DNA of 5,952 bases from Rhodococcus sp. (in: high G+C Gram-positive bacteria) (GTDB lineage: Bacteria > Actinomycetota > Actinomycetes > Mycobacteriales > Mycobacteriaceae), in contig JAAYXN010000010.1 of the NCBI GenBank assembly GCA_012515885.1, positions 1 to 5,952 of the forward strand. The letters run 5' to 3'. The notes under the pieces are model-generated. The model made no database searches and was not told the DNA's origin. It worked only from the letters and a program-made list of their open reading frames with translations. The translations under genes were made by a program, and so were the position numbers. Below, one piece after another: positions 1-5,774 of the stretch (position 1 is the stretch's first letter; the number at the start of each line of letters is the position of its first letter).

Positions 1-504
1 CCACCCCAACGCCGCGAGGGTGCCCATCGAGATGAGGGTGTCCATGGTGGCGGTGGCCTGCTTGAGGTTGGCCCACGCGGCCTTGTGGAACGGCCACGCG
101 CCCCACACCACGACCGGTGCGGCCAGCGTCAACGACAACCACTGCCAGTACGTGAACTGCCAGGCCGGGACCATCGCCATCGCAATGACCGGGATGCTCA
201 GTGCCGCCGAAATGAGGACTCGTTGACGCAGCGCATCGGTCGGATCTGGGGCGGCGTCCTCTTGGGGCGCCTGATCCTGGACTGGCCGCGGCACCCGCGC
301 GGAATACCCGGCGTCGGAGACGGTTTTCAGGAGCGTCTCGATCGACACGCCACCGGCGTAGTCGACGCGGGCCTTCTCCGTCGCATAGTTGACGCTCGCG
401 TCGACGCCGTCGAGTTTATTGAGCTTGCGTTCGATGCGGTTGGCGCACGACGCGCAGGTCATGCCCTCGATCTCAAGTTCAATGTGATCGGTCGTGGTGC
501 TCAT
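1..504 (-). CDS. copA: Copper-translocating P1B-type ATPase, N-terminal part (cut by window edge)
   Basis: This is the first 168 residues of a heavy-metal P-type ATPase that pumps Cu(I) (or Ag(I)) out of the cytoplasm across the cell membrane using ATP. A heavy-metal-associated domain covers roughly residues 7-70, with the metal site GMTCASC (Cys17, Cys20). A charged, Pro/Ala/Asp-rich linker follows (about 71-90), then the first membrane helices near residues 96-113 and 120-135. The stretch TMDTLISMGTLAAL (about 153-166) is a hallmark of copper P1B ATPases. The CPC membrane site, the DKTGT phosphorylation site and the ATP domain lie beyond the left edge, so metal specificity rests on family resemblance. 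The ATG at 504 has a strong Shine-Dalgarno (GAGGAGGT, 518-511) with 6 nt spacing, located inside the end of the preceding small gene. It is the last visible gene of the copZ operon. It is probably copper-induced, judged by the operator upstream of copZ. Confidence 0.93.
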   Translation of the reverse strand, partial: MSTTTDHIELEIEGMTCASCANRIERKLNKLDGVDASVNYATEKARVDYAGGVSIETLLKTVSDAGYSARVPRPVQDQAPQEDAAPDPTDALRQRVLISAALSIPVIAMAMVPAWQFTYWQWLSLTLAAPVVVWGAWPFHKAAWANLKQATATMDTLISMGTLAALGW

Positions 505-506
505 GA

Positions 507-683
507 CTACACCTCCTCAGCGACGACGAGTGCGGACACCGGGCTGCGCAGTCCGTGATCGTGCGTGTCCGGCTCCACCGATTCCGGGCCGAACGCGGCA
601 CCAAGGAGATAGCCGACGATGAACAGCACCGCCAGAACCGCGGCAAACGCGGCGAGGGTCATCAGGGCAGTTTTGGTGATCAT
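507..683 (-). CDS. 58-residue single-pass membrane protein in the copper operon
   Basis: This short gene sits between copZ and copA. Its ATG (683) begins 2 nt after the copZ stop, and its own TAG ends 2 nt before the copA ATG. The protein has Lys4 at the N-terminus, one hydrophobic helix at about residues 6-31 ending GAAFGPE, and then an acidic tail with Asp39, His41, Asp42 and His43. By the positive-inside rule the tail should face outward. The spacing implies translational coupling with both neighbours, which supports it being real and expressed. Function is unknown. An inferred role is assisting or tuning copper export, with the His/Asp cluster as a possible weak metal site. From memory, actinobacterial copper operons often carry a longer membrane-anchored protein at this position with a similar N-terminus, so this may be a mini version or a remnant of it. 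The start lacks a strong Shine-Dalgarno, which also fits coupling to copZ. Confidence 0.75.
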   Translation of the reverse strand: MITKTALMTLAAFAAVLAVLFIVGYLLGAAFGPESVEPDTHDHGLRSPVSALVVAEEV

Positions 684-685
684 GG

Positions 686-892
686 TCAGTCTGTGAGCTG
701 GTATCCCGCGTCCGCCACGGCAGAAGCGATGGCATCGCGGCTGATGTCGCGGTCGGCGTCGATGGTGACCTTGCCGCTCGCCAGGTCCACCTCCACGGAA
801 GCAACACCGGGGATCTCGCTGACCTCTTCGCGTACGGAGGACACGCAATGTCCGCAGGTCATGCCGGTAACGGTGACGGTGATGGCGCTCAT
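686..892 (-). CDS. copZ: CopZ-like copper chaperone (heavy-metal-associated domain protein)
   Basis: This is a 68-residue soluble metallochaperone with a single Atx1/HMA fold. It binds Cu(I) in the cytoplasm and hands it to the N-terminal domain of the ATPase encoded two genes downstream. The metal motif GMTCGHC gives ligands Cys13 and Cys16. The rest follows the family pattern, with a GVASVEVDLASGKVTI strand-turn-strand and a C-terminal DAGY element. The ATG at 892 is chosen over an in-frame GTG at 934. The longer form would add a non-conserved 14-residue extension and would start inside the operator and at about the predicted transcription start. GGAAGGA at 911-905 can serve as the ribosome binding site, although its 12-nt spacing is long. 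It is first in the cop operon and very probably copper-regulated. The His between the two cysteines is common in bacterial CopZ proteins. Confidence 0.93.
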   Translation of the reverse strand: MSAITVTVTGMTCGHCVSSVREEVSEIPGVASVEVDLASGKVTIDADRDISRDAIASAVADAGYQLTD

Positions 893-927
893 GGCAGGGG
901 GATGTCCTTCCGGTGATGAGTACTGCT

Positions 928-976
928 CCAACACCCACTAACATACCCCCCCATGGTATATGCGCAAGGGTGTTGG
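928..976. promoter_or_regulatory. Nested dyad, probable CsoR-type copper operator
   Basis: A perfect 9-bp inverted repeat, CCAACACCC (928-936) and GGGTGTTGG (968-976), surrounds an inner palindrome ATACC (943-947) ... GGTAT (955-959) with a C-rich centre. The inner element resembles the G/C-rich ATACCC...GGGTAT sites bound by CsoR copper repressors. It lies in the spacer of the predicted copZ promoter, where a repressor would block RNA polymerase. The outer arms are centred 1 nt away from the inner element. No csoR gene is in the window, so the regulator is inferred. Confidence 0.6.
940..967 (-). promoter_or_regulatory. Candidate promoter of the copZ operon
   Basis: On the minus strand, a -35-like TTGCGC (967-962) and a -10-like TATGTT (945-940) are separated by 16 nt. 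The start would fall near 933, giving a leader of about 40 nt that contains the copZ ribosome binding site. The spacer coincides with the inner half of the putative copper operator. The hexamers are imperfect, so this is a prediction only. Confidence 0.4.
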
Positions 977-1044
977 GAGTGCTGTAAGCAACACAACGCG
1001 GCGCAACCCAAGCAGAAACCGCGGGGTAAGCGGAAAATGAGGGG

Positions 1045-2382
1045 ATGGCCGAACGCGGATTCACTCCCACCCAGCTGGCGGCACGCGCCGCCTACCTGTT
1101 GCGCGGCAACGACCTGGGCACGATGACCAGCGCGGCCCCCAAGCTGTACCCGCACATGTGGAGTTGGGACGCGGCGTTCGTCGCCGTCGGCCTAGCCCCG
1201 CTTTCGGTGGAGCGCGCCGTCGTCGAACTGGACACGTTGCTGTCGGCTCAATGGAAAAACGGGATGATCCCCCACATCGTCTTCGCCAATGGCGTCGACG
1301 GCTATTTTCCTGGCCCAACCAGGTGGGATACCCGCTCACTCGCCGTCCACGCCCCCGCCGAAGTGCACACTTCCGGCATCACCCAACCCCCCGTGCATGC
1401 GATCGCCGTGCAGCGCATCCTCGACCATTCACGCCGCCACGGACGCACCACGCGCGCTGTCGCCGAAGAATTCCTCAACCGCCGCTGGGCGGACCTCGTG
1501 CGCTGGCACCGCTGGCTCGCCACCGCCCGCGACCTCGACGGCAACGGCCGCATCGCCCTATTCCACGGGTGGGAATCAGGGATGGACAACTCGCCGCGAT
1601 GGGACGGCGCCTACGCCAACGTCCTCGCCGGCGCGGTCCCGCCGTACTCGCGCGAAGACCTCGTCGTCGTCAGCGATACTTCGCAGCGTCCCACCAACGG
1701 TGAATACGACCGCTACCTGTGGCTTCTGGAAGAAATGAAGCAGGTGCGTTACGACGACACCGAGTTGGGGACGGCGATGAGCTTCGCGGTCGAGGACGTG
1801 TTCGTCAGCGCCGTGTTCTCCATGGCCTGCCAGGTGCTCGCCGAAATCGGTGAAGAGCATTCACGCCCACGCTCGGATGTGCGTGAACTCTACGACTGGG
1901 CGCAAAAATTCCGTGACGGCGTCATCAGCACCACCGATGAACGCACCGGTGCCGCAAAAGATTTCGACCTTCGCAGCGGACGATGGATCGGCACCGAAAC
2001 GCTCGCCATGTTCGCGCCACTGCTGTGCGGCGGGCTCAGCCGCGACGCCGAACGCAACCTCGTCCGCACCTTTGAAGGACCGAAATTCTGTGGGCACCCG
2101 GATCTTCGGTACGCACTGCCGCCGTCGACGTCGCCGATCTCGCGTGACTTCCGGCCCCGCGAATACTGGCGCGGACCGGTATGGCCCGTGATGAGCTGGC
2201 TGTTTTCGTGGGCGTTCGCCCGCCGCGGTTGGGCAGAACGCTCCCACGTCCTGAAAACGGAAGGGCTGCGTCAAGCCAGCGACGGCAGCTTCGCCGAATA
2301 CTACGAACCGTTCACCGGTGAACCACTTGGCAGTATGCAGCAGTCGTGGACCGCGGCCGCCGTACTCGACTGGTTGGGCTGA
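1045..2382 (+). CDS. ggh: Glucosylglycerate hydrolase (glycoside hydrolase family 63)
   Basis: This 445-residue cytoplasmic enzyme has an (alpha/alpha)6 GH63-like fold and no signal peptide. It is predicted to hydrolyse glucosylglycerate to glucose and glycerate. In mycobacteria this solute builds up under nitrogen limitation and is broken down on recovery. Length and motifs match the characterised Mycobacterium hassiacum enzyme (about 446 residues). MWSWDAAF (Asp42), GWESGMDNSPRWD (Asp181, probable general acid) and FAEYYEPFTGEPLG (Glu418, probable base) sit one residue before the D43/D182/E419 that I recall for that enzyme. Other family signatures are QWKNGMIPHIVF, GITQPPVHA and the REYWRGPVWPVMSWLF block near 372-387. 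The ATG at 1045 is the first possible start after an in-frame TAA at 1027. GAGGGG abuts it directly, and AGCGGA (1029-1034) has better spacing. It is divergent from the copper operon. Activity on mannosylglycerate or related glycosides is an alternative. Confidence 0.86.
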   Translation: MAERGFTPTQLAARAAYLLRGNDLGTMTSAAPKLYPHMWSWDAAFVAVGLAPLSVERAVVELDTLLSAQWKNGMIPHIVFANGVDGYFPGPTRWDTRSLAVHAPAEVHTSGITQPPVHAIAVQRILDHSRRHGRTTRAVAEEFLNRRWADLVRWHRWLATARDLDGNGRIALFHGWESGMDNSPRWDGAYANVLAGAVPPYSREDLVVVSDTSQRPTNGEYDRYLWLLEEMKQVRYDDTELGTAMSFAVEDVFVSAVFSMACQVLAEIGEEHSRPRSDVRELYDWAQKFRDGVISTTDERTGAAKDFDLRSGRWIGTETLAMFAPLLCGGLSRDAERNLVRTFEGPKFCGHPDLRYALPPSTSPISRDFRPREYWRGPVWPVMSWLFSWAFARRGWAERSHVLKTEGLRQASDGSFAEYYEPFTGEPLGSMQQSWTAAAVLDWLG

Positions 2383-2416
2383 AACCCCGCTGTTCATGAG
2401 TAGTCACCAAAGACTA

Positions 2417-2444
2417 TTCACGTGAGCCCAGGCGCCGTTACAGT
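2417..2444 (+). promoter_or_regulatory. Candidate promoter for the lysozyme gene, possibly leaderless
   Basis: A -35-like TTCACG (2417-2422) and a -10-like TACAGT (2439-2444, fitting the TANNNT pattern of actinobacterial promoters) are spaced by 16 nt. A start 7 nt after the -10 falls at 2451-2452, the A of the ATG preferred for the lysozyme, which would give a leaderless mRNA. The absence of a usable Shine-Dalgarno before that ATG agrees. Both hexamers are only partial matches. Confidence 0.4.
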
Positions 2445-2451
2445 CGAGGCC

Positions 2452-3201
2452 ATGCGAGTGCCAACTGGACGACGGACAGCCGCGGTTCTTCTGGCCGCCA
2501 TGGTGTTTGGTGGAGGCGCGCTCACCAGCGCGGTAGCATCCGCCGAGCCGGTACGCGGCCCCGACGTCGCATCCTGGCAGCACCCGGGCGGGGCGCCCAT
2601 CGACTGGTTCGCGGTACGCGCCTCGGGCCAGACCTTCGCGATGGTTAAAGCCACCGAGGGGCTCAACTACGTCAACCCGTACTTCGTACAGGACAGCCTG
2701 CAGATGCGTGCTGCCGGGCTCGCCCGCGGCACATACCATTACGCCGATCCACGCGAATCCCCCGAGGCCCAGGCCGCTTTCTACGCGACCGTCGTCCTCG
2801 GCATGAACGGGCCAGGCGACATGCCGCCCGTCCTGGACCTCGAAGACAGCCGCGGCGTGCCGCCCGCACAACTCATCGACTGGACGCACCGCTACCTGAG
2901 CACCGTCCGCTCCCTCACCGGGCGCCAACCGATCATCTACACGTACCCAAACTTTTGGCGCACCGCGATGGCAGATACCCGCGAGTTCACGCAGTACCCG
3001 CTGTGGATCGCCGACTACAACGGACGTAACGCACCCGGCCCACTGCCAGGCGGTTGGCCATACTGGTCGTTCTGGCAATACACCGATTCCGGACGTCTGC
3101 CCGGCATTGTCAGCAACGTCGACCTCAACAACTACAACGGCAGCATGGGCTCATTCCGAGACCTCGCCAACATGAACCACCCGCTGTTCTTCGGCAGCTA
3201 A
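2452..3201 (+). CDS. Secreted GH25 muramidase (lysozyme)
   Basis: This 249-residue secreted enzyme is predicted to cleave the beta-1,4 bond between N-acetylmuramic acid and N-acetylglucosamine in peptidoglycan. A Sec signal peptide covers residues 1-31 (Arg7-Arg8, hydrophobic core about 9-28, likely cut after ASA before Glu32). The rest is one GH25 domain with RGPDVASWQ (Asp38), FAMVKATEG, RGTYHYAD, the catalytic VLDLED (Asp129, Glu131), LWIADYNG, and WQYTDSGRLPGIVSNVD (Asp224). These correspond to the four acidic active-site positions known in Chalaropsis/Cellosyl-type lysozymes. There is no cell-wall-binding domain or repeat. The ATG at 2452 gives a standard signal peptide. A GTG at 2422 would add 10 residues but lies at the edge of the predicted -35 box. 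It starts 69 nt after the ggh stop, so read-through from ggh is possible. It could act in wall remodelling or attack on other bacteria. Confidence 0.9.
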   Translation: MRVPTGRRTAAVLLAAMVFGGGALTSAVASAEPVRGPDVASWQHPGGAPIDWFAVRASGQTFAMVKATEGLNYVNPYFVQDSLQMRAAGLARGTYHYADPRESPEAQAAFYATVVLGMNGPGDMPPVLDLEDSRGVPPAQLIDWTHRYLSTVRSLTGRQPIIYTYPNFWRTAMADTREFTQYPLWIADYNGRNAPGPLPGGWPYWSFWQYTDSGRLPGIVSNVDLNNYNGSMGSFRDLANMNHPLFFGS

Positions 3202-3202
3202 C

Positions 3203-3229
3203 CCCGTCCCGGTTAGAGCGGGAACAGGG
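3203..3229. terminator. Weak hairpin between convergent genes
   Basis: The 36-nt gap between the lysozyme stop and the phoX stop holds a 5-bp stem, TCCCG (3207-3211) with CGGGA (3219-3223) and a 7-nt loop. Additional CCC/GGG pairing at 3203-3205 and 3227-3229 is possible across a bulge. There is no clear U-tract on either strand. It may act as a weak bidirectional terminator. Confidence 0.35.
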
Positions 3230-3237
3230 ACTAGCGA

Positions 3238-5316
3238 CTAGACGCCGATGCGGCCGTCCTTCTTCCAGGCAACAACGACGGACGGGCGGGGCTGCGAATC
3301 TCCACCGTCAGGCCAGTGCGACATCGGGTTGTCGGCACTCGCATCATCAAGCTCGCCCGGGTGCTGCGCGCACACGATGACACGGTCTTCGGTGACGATC
3401 GGACCGCAGGTTTCCGCACCGACCGGCACCGTAAGGAACTGCTTCGTCTCGCCGCGGCGATCGCCGTCCAGCACGACGCTGAACAGGCCGTCGTTCGAGC
3501 CCAGAGCGTTGCCGTCCGTCGACACCCACAGGTTGCCGTGCGGGTCGAACGCCAGGTTGTCGGGGCAAGAAATGGGGCTGACCTGGCTCTTGTCGAATCC
3601 GCCGAAGTAGGTGTCCGCAGCTTCTGGATCACCACACACAAGCAGCAGGTTCCACGTGAACTTCGTCCCGGCGTGATCGTCGTCGATCTCGAGGACCTGG
3701 CCGTTCTTGTTGTTCGAGCGGGGGTTCGCTTCGTCTGCGGGAGCCTTGCCTTCGGTGCCACGGTTGCTGTTGTTGGTCAGCGCGACGTAAACCTTGCCGG
3801 TCTTCGGGTTCGGCTCGAAGTCTTCGGGGCGGTCCATCTTCGTTGCCCCGACCTTGTCGCCAGCGAGGCGGGTAAAGACGGTCACTTCTTCTGCGCTCAT
3901 CCCATCAACGAGCGACTCGCCGCGGCCATCTTCGTGGGTGATGAGCAACGGAATCCACTCGCCGGTGCCATCGAACTTGCCGTCTGACGGCAGCTTTCCG
4001 GAGCCGTCGATCTCGTCCTCGGAGTTGCCACTGAGCTTGGCGACATACAGCGTGCCTGCATCGAGCAGCGTCAGGTTGTGGCGCATGGCTGCCTGGCCGT
4101 CGCCGGACTGCATCTTGCGGCTGGAGACGAACTTGTACATGTAGTCGAAACGCTCGTCGTCGCCGCTGTAGGCAACGACGGTGCCGTCGTCAGTGATGTG
4201 GATGGTGGCCGCTTCGTGCTTGAAGCGACCCAGCGCCGTGTGCTTGATCGGCGTTGACTGCGGATCCCACGGATCAATCTCGACGATGTAGCCAAACCGG
4301 TTGACCTCGTTAGGTTCCTGCGCGATGTCGAAACGCGGATCGAAGCGCTCCCACTTGCGTTCGGACGCAGCGCCCTTGATTCCGTAGCGCGAAAGACGCT
4401 CGGCAACAACAGGATCAGTGACGGATTCGGCGTTGCCGAAGTACTGGTTGAAGTTCTCTTCACCGGAAAGGATGGTGCCCCAAGGGGTCACGCCACCAGC
4501 ACAGTTGTTGAGGGTGCCGAGAACCTTGGTTCCGGTGGGGTCCGCGGCGGTCTTGAGCAGGTCAGACCCAGCTGCCGGGCCGGTCACCACAAACTCGGTG
4601 GCCCCGGTAATACGACGGTTGTACTGGCCGAATGCGGGCGTGAGGCGTCCCGACCCGGATTCGCCGTCGACCTGCACGACGGTCAAACCGTGTGCAGCGA
4701 TGGCAATGCGGAACTGTTCTTCGGTGGGGTTCTCTTCGTCGTATCCGAAGAACATGAACGGCTCAGTCGTGTACTCGTGGTTGACGACGAGCACGAACGA
4801 GTTGGGTTCACCCGGGATGGGCAGGAGGCCAGCGAAGTCGTTGTTGAATCCGAACTGCTTGGCCTGAGCGTCACCAGTTTGGTTCGCGAAATCGAACTCG
4901 GGAGCATCAGGCAGGACGGCGTCGCCCCAGCGGATGACGATGTCGCTGTCGTAGCCGTCGGGGACTACGACGACGTCTTCGGTGTTGGGGGCGACTGCCT
5001 GGAAGTCAGTGCCTTTGGGGGCCGCGCTGTCTCCGCCGCTGCCGGATCCGCTGCCCGTGCCGTCAGCGCCGTCGTTGTCACCGCAGGCGACGAGGGCGCT
5101 ACCTGCGCCGACGGCGAGCACTGCCATGGCGCTGCCGCGGAGGACGCCGCGGCGGGTGAGTGCGGTGCGGGCAATGTCGCGGAAGTATTCGCCGGACGAG
5201 TTGTTTGGTACTTCGTGTGAGCAGGCATCGCCGCACTTGTATCGGCACGTTACCGATGCGCGCGACGAGTGCCCGTCATGTTTGACGAACAGGGCCAGAG
5301 GCTTAAGAACGCTCAC
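3238..5316 (-). CDS. phoX: PhoX-family alkaline phosphatase, Tat-exported lipoprotein
   Basis: This 692-residue PhoX (formerly DUF839) protein is predicted to release phosphate from phosphomonoesters outside the cytoplasm, using the Ca/Fe cofactor known for the family. Residues 1-50 form a long leader with Cys24, Cys28 and Cys32, followed by a Tat motif TRRGVLRG (Arg55-Arg56), a hydrophobic stretch and a lipobox LVAC (Cys78). A Gly/Ser/Asp-rich tether (about 80-98) comes next. The catalytic part shows VVNHEYT (Glu181), NNCAGGVTPWGT (Cys272, expected iron ligand), LSGEENFNQYFG (Glu286-Glu287), GRFKHEA, SGDDERFDYMYKFVS, RPEDFEPNPKTGKVYVALTNN (in the 496-516 region) and DPHGNLWVSTDG. It appears complete and intact. 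The start is GTG at 5316 with GGGAG (5328-5324) 7 nt upstream. It is alone on its transcript and convergent with the lysozyme. Phosphate-starvation control is usual for this family, but I see only one GTTCACC (5405-5399) and no clear repeat array. Confidence 0.93.
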   Translation of the reverse strand: MSVLKPLALFVKHDGHSSRASVTCRYKCGDACSHEVPNNSSGEYFRDIARTALTRRGVLRGSAMAVLAVGAGSALVACGDNDGADGTGSGSGSGGDSAAPKGTDFQAVAPNTEDVVVVPDGYDSDIVIRWGDAVLPDAPEFDFANQTGDAQAKQFGFNNDFAGLLPIPGEPNSFVLVVNHEYTTEPFMFFGYDEENPTEEQFRIAIAAHGLTVVQVDGESGSGRLTPAFGQYNRRITGATEFVVTGPAAGSDLLKTAADPTGTKVLGTLNNCAGGVTPWGTILSGEENFNQYFGNAESVTDPVVAERLSRYGIKGAASERKWERFDPRFDIAQEPNEVNRFGYIVEIDPWDPQSTPIKHTALGRFKHEAATIHITDDGTVVAYSGDDERFDYMYKFVSSRKMQSGDGQAAMRHNLTLLDAGTLYVAKLSGNSEDEIDGSGKLPSDGKFDGTGEWIPLLITHEDGRGESLVDGMSAEEVTVFTRLAGDKVGATKMDRPEDFEPNPKTGKVYVALTNNSNRGTEGKAPADEANPRSNNKNGQVLEIDDDHAGTKFTWNLLLVCGDPEAADTYFGGFDKSQVSPISCPDNLAFDPHGNLWVSTDGNALGSNDGLFSVVLDGDRRGETKQFLTVPVGAETCGPIVTEDRVIVCAQHPGELDDASADNPMSHWPDGGDSQPRPSVVVAWKKDGRIGV

Positions 5317-5325
5317 CAGAAAGCT

Positions 5326-5360
5326 CCCGAGGTGTGATAAGTATTGTTGTTTACCTCGGG
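5326..5360 (-). promoter_or_regulatory. Inverted repeat overlapping the phoX ribosome binding site and a candidate -10
   Basis: ACCTCGGG (5353-5360) and CCCGAGGT (5326-5333) form a perfect 8-bp inverted repeat around a 19-nt A/T-rich spacer. On the phoX mRNA the 3' arm includes the GGG of the GGGAG ribosome binding site. If the whole element is transcribed, the stem would cover the site. Alternatively, AATACT (5345-5340) in the spacer may be a -10 box with a start near 5333, in which case the repeat would act as DNA, for example as an operator. The sequence cannot decide between these. Confidence 0.45.
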
Positions 5361-5363
5361 CAC

Positions 5364-5386
5364 GCTAGGAAGGCCGTTCGCCTAGC
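5364..5386. repeat. Inverted repeat upstream of phoX, possible regulator site
   Basis: GCTAGG (5364-5369) and CCTAGC (5381-5386) are perfect 6-bp arms 11 nt apart. The centre (5375) lies about 42 nt upstream of the start predicted from the AATACT -10 box, where no good -35 hexamer is visible. That is a typical place for an activator that substitutes for a -35. It does not resemble the direct-repeat PHO boxes I know, so no regulator is named. Confidence 0.35.
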
Positions 5387-5420
5387 AGGCGTCAGCTCGG
5401 TGAACGCGCGAAGGACCATA

Positions 5421-5440
5421 GGTGACGACTAAGAGTCACC
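5421..5440 (-). terminator. Hairpin after the toxin-antitoxin pair
   Basis: GGTGAC (5421-5426) and GTCACC (5435-5440) make a perfect 6-bp stem with an 8-nt loop, 26 nt past the antitoxin stop and before phoX on the same strand. There is no U-run after it, so it would be an atypical terminator. A palindromic protein site is the alternative. Confidence 0.35.
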
Positions 5441-5466
5441 GTGAGCAAGTTGGTGGGGGTAGTCGA

Positions 5467-5772
5467 TTAGGCAACCTGGATGCGCCCAGTCCCAGTTGAG
5501 TACTCGATGACGATGTCTCCCCCAATTGCTGCGGCGTACTTGCGGATAGTTCCTAGCTTCGAATTGTTGAGATCGCCGCGCTCAATCTTCGAAATTTGAC
5601 GTTGGCTGACGCCGATCCGTTCTGCGAGTTGGGTCTGGGTGAGGCCAGCAGCCTCACGTAGCTCTCGAAGTCGGTATCCCCGAACCTGATCAGCCATCTG
5701 CTGCTTGTGAGTCTCGATCAGGTCAGGATCAAGCGAGTGCTTGGAAATGAGGTCGTCGAGCGACATCGGCAT
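5467..5772 (-). CDS. higA: HigA-like antitoxin, XRE-family helix-turn-helix protein
   Basis: This 101-residue cytoplasmic DNA-binding protein probably neutralises the toxin encoded just upstream and represses the shared promoter. An N-terminal helical segment (about 1-34, acidic and Gln-rich) precedes a Cro/C1-type helix-turn-helix at about 36-88: RLRELREAAGLTQTQLAERI, then GVSQRQISKIERGD. A short C-terminal strand DIVIEYSTGTGRIQVA follows. The ATG at 5772 is 2 nt after the toxin stop (TAG, CG, ATG), so the two are translationally coupled. GAAAGGA (5790-5784) is 11 nt before this ATG. A GTG at 5781 would add three residues and overlap the toxin end by 7 nt, but leaves only 2 nt after GAAAGGA. 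An ATG at 5766 is also possible. Codon use (AAT, AAA, TTG, ATA) is more A/T-rich than in neighbouring genes, consistent with acquisition by transfer. Confidence 0.85.
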   Translation of the reverse strand: MPMSLDDLISKHSLDPDLIETHKQQMADQVRGYRLRELREAAGLTQTQLAERIGVSQRQISKIERGDLNNSKLGTIRKYAAAIGGDIVIEYSTGTGRIQVA

Positions 5773-5774
5773 CG

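Noticed and set aside
686..934. Longer copZ starting at a GTG at 934 (82 residues)
   Set aside because: The added residues are unlike CopZ N-termini. The GTG lies in the outer arm of the operator, at about the predicted transcription start. The ATG at 892 gives the standard family length.
507..1070. A 187-residue minus-strand frame crossing copZ and the intergenic region
   Set aside because: Only its last 58 codons (from Met at 683) look like a protein. The upstream part is an Arg/His-rich out-of-frame reading of copZ.
1861..2397. A 178-residue minus-strand frame opposite ggh
   Set aside because: It is antisense to the GH63 gene, has no motifs, and contains an Arg-run typical of shadow frames.
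3316..3987. A 223-residue plus-strand frame opposite phoX
   Set aside because: It is antisense to a well-supported phosphatase gene and has Arg/Val-rich composition with no recognisable motif. It is a by-product of high GC. The same applies to the 176-residue frame at 4690-5220.
5035..5080. Repetitive Gly/Ser coding stretch near the phoX lipobox
   Set aside because: It is a low-complexity tether after the lipidated cysteine, usual in lipoproteins, and not a mobile or CRISPR-type repeat.
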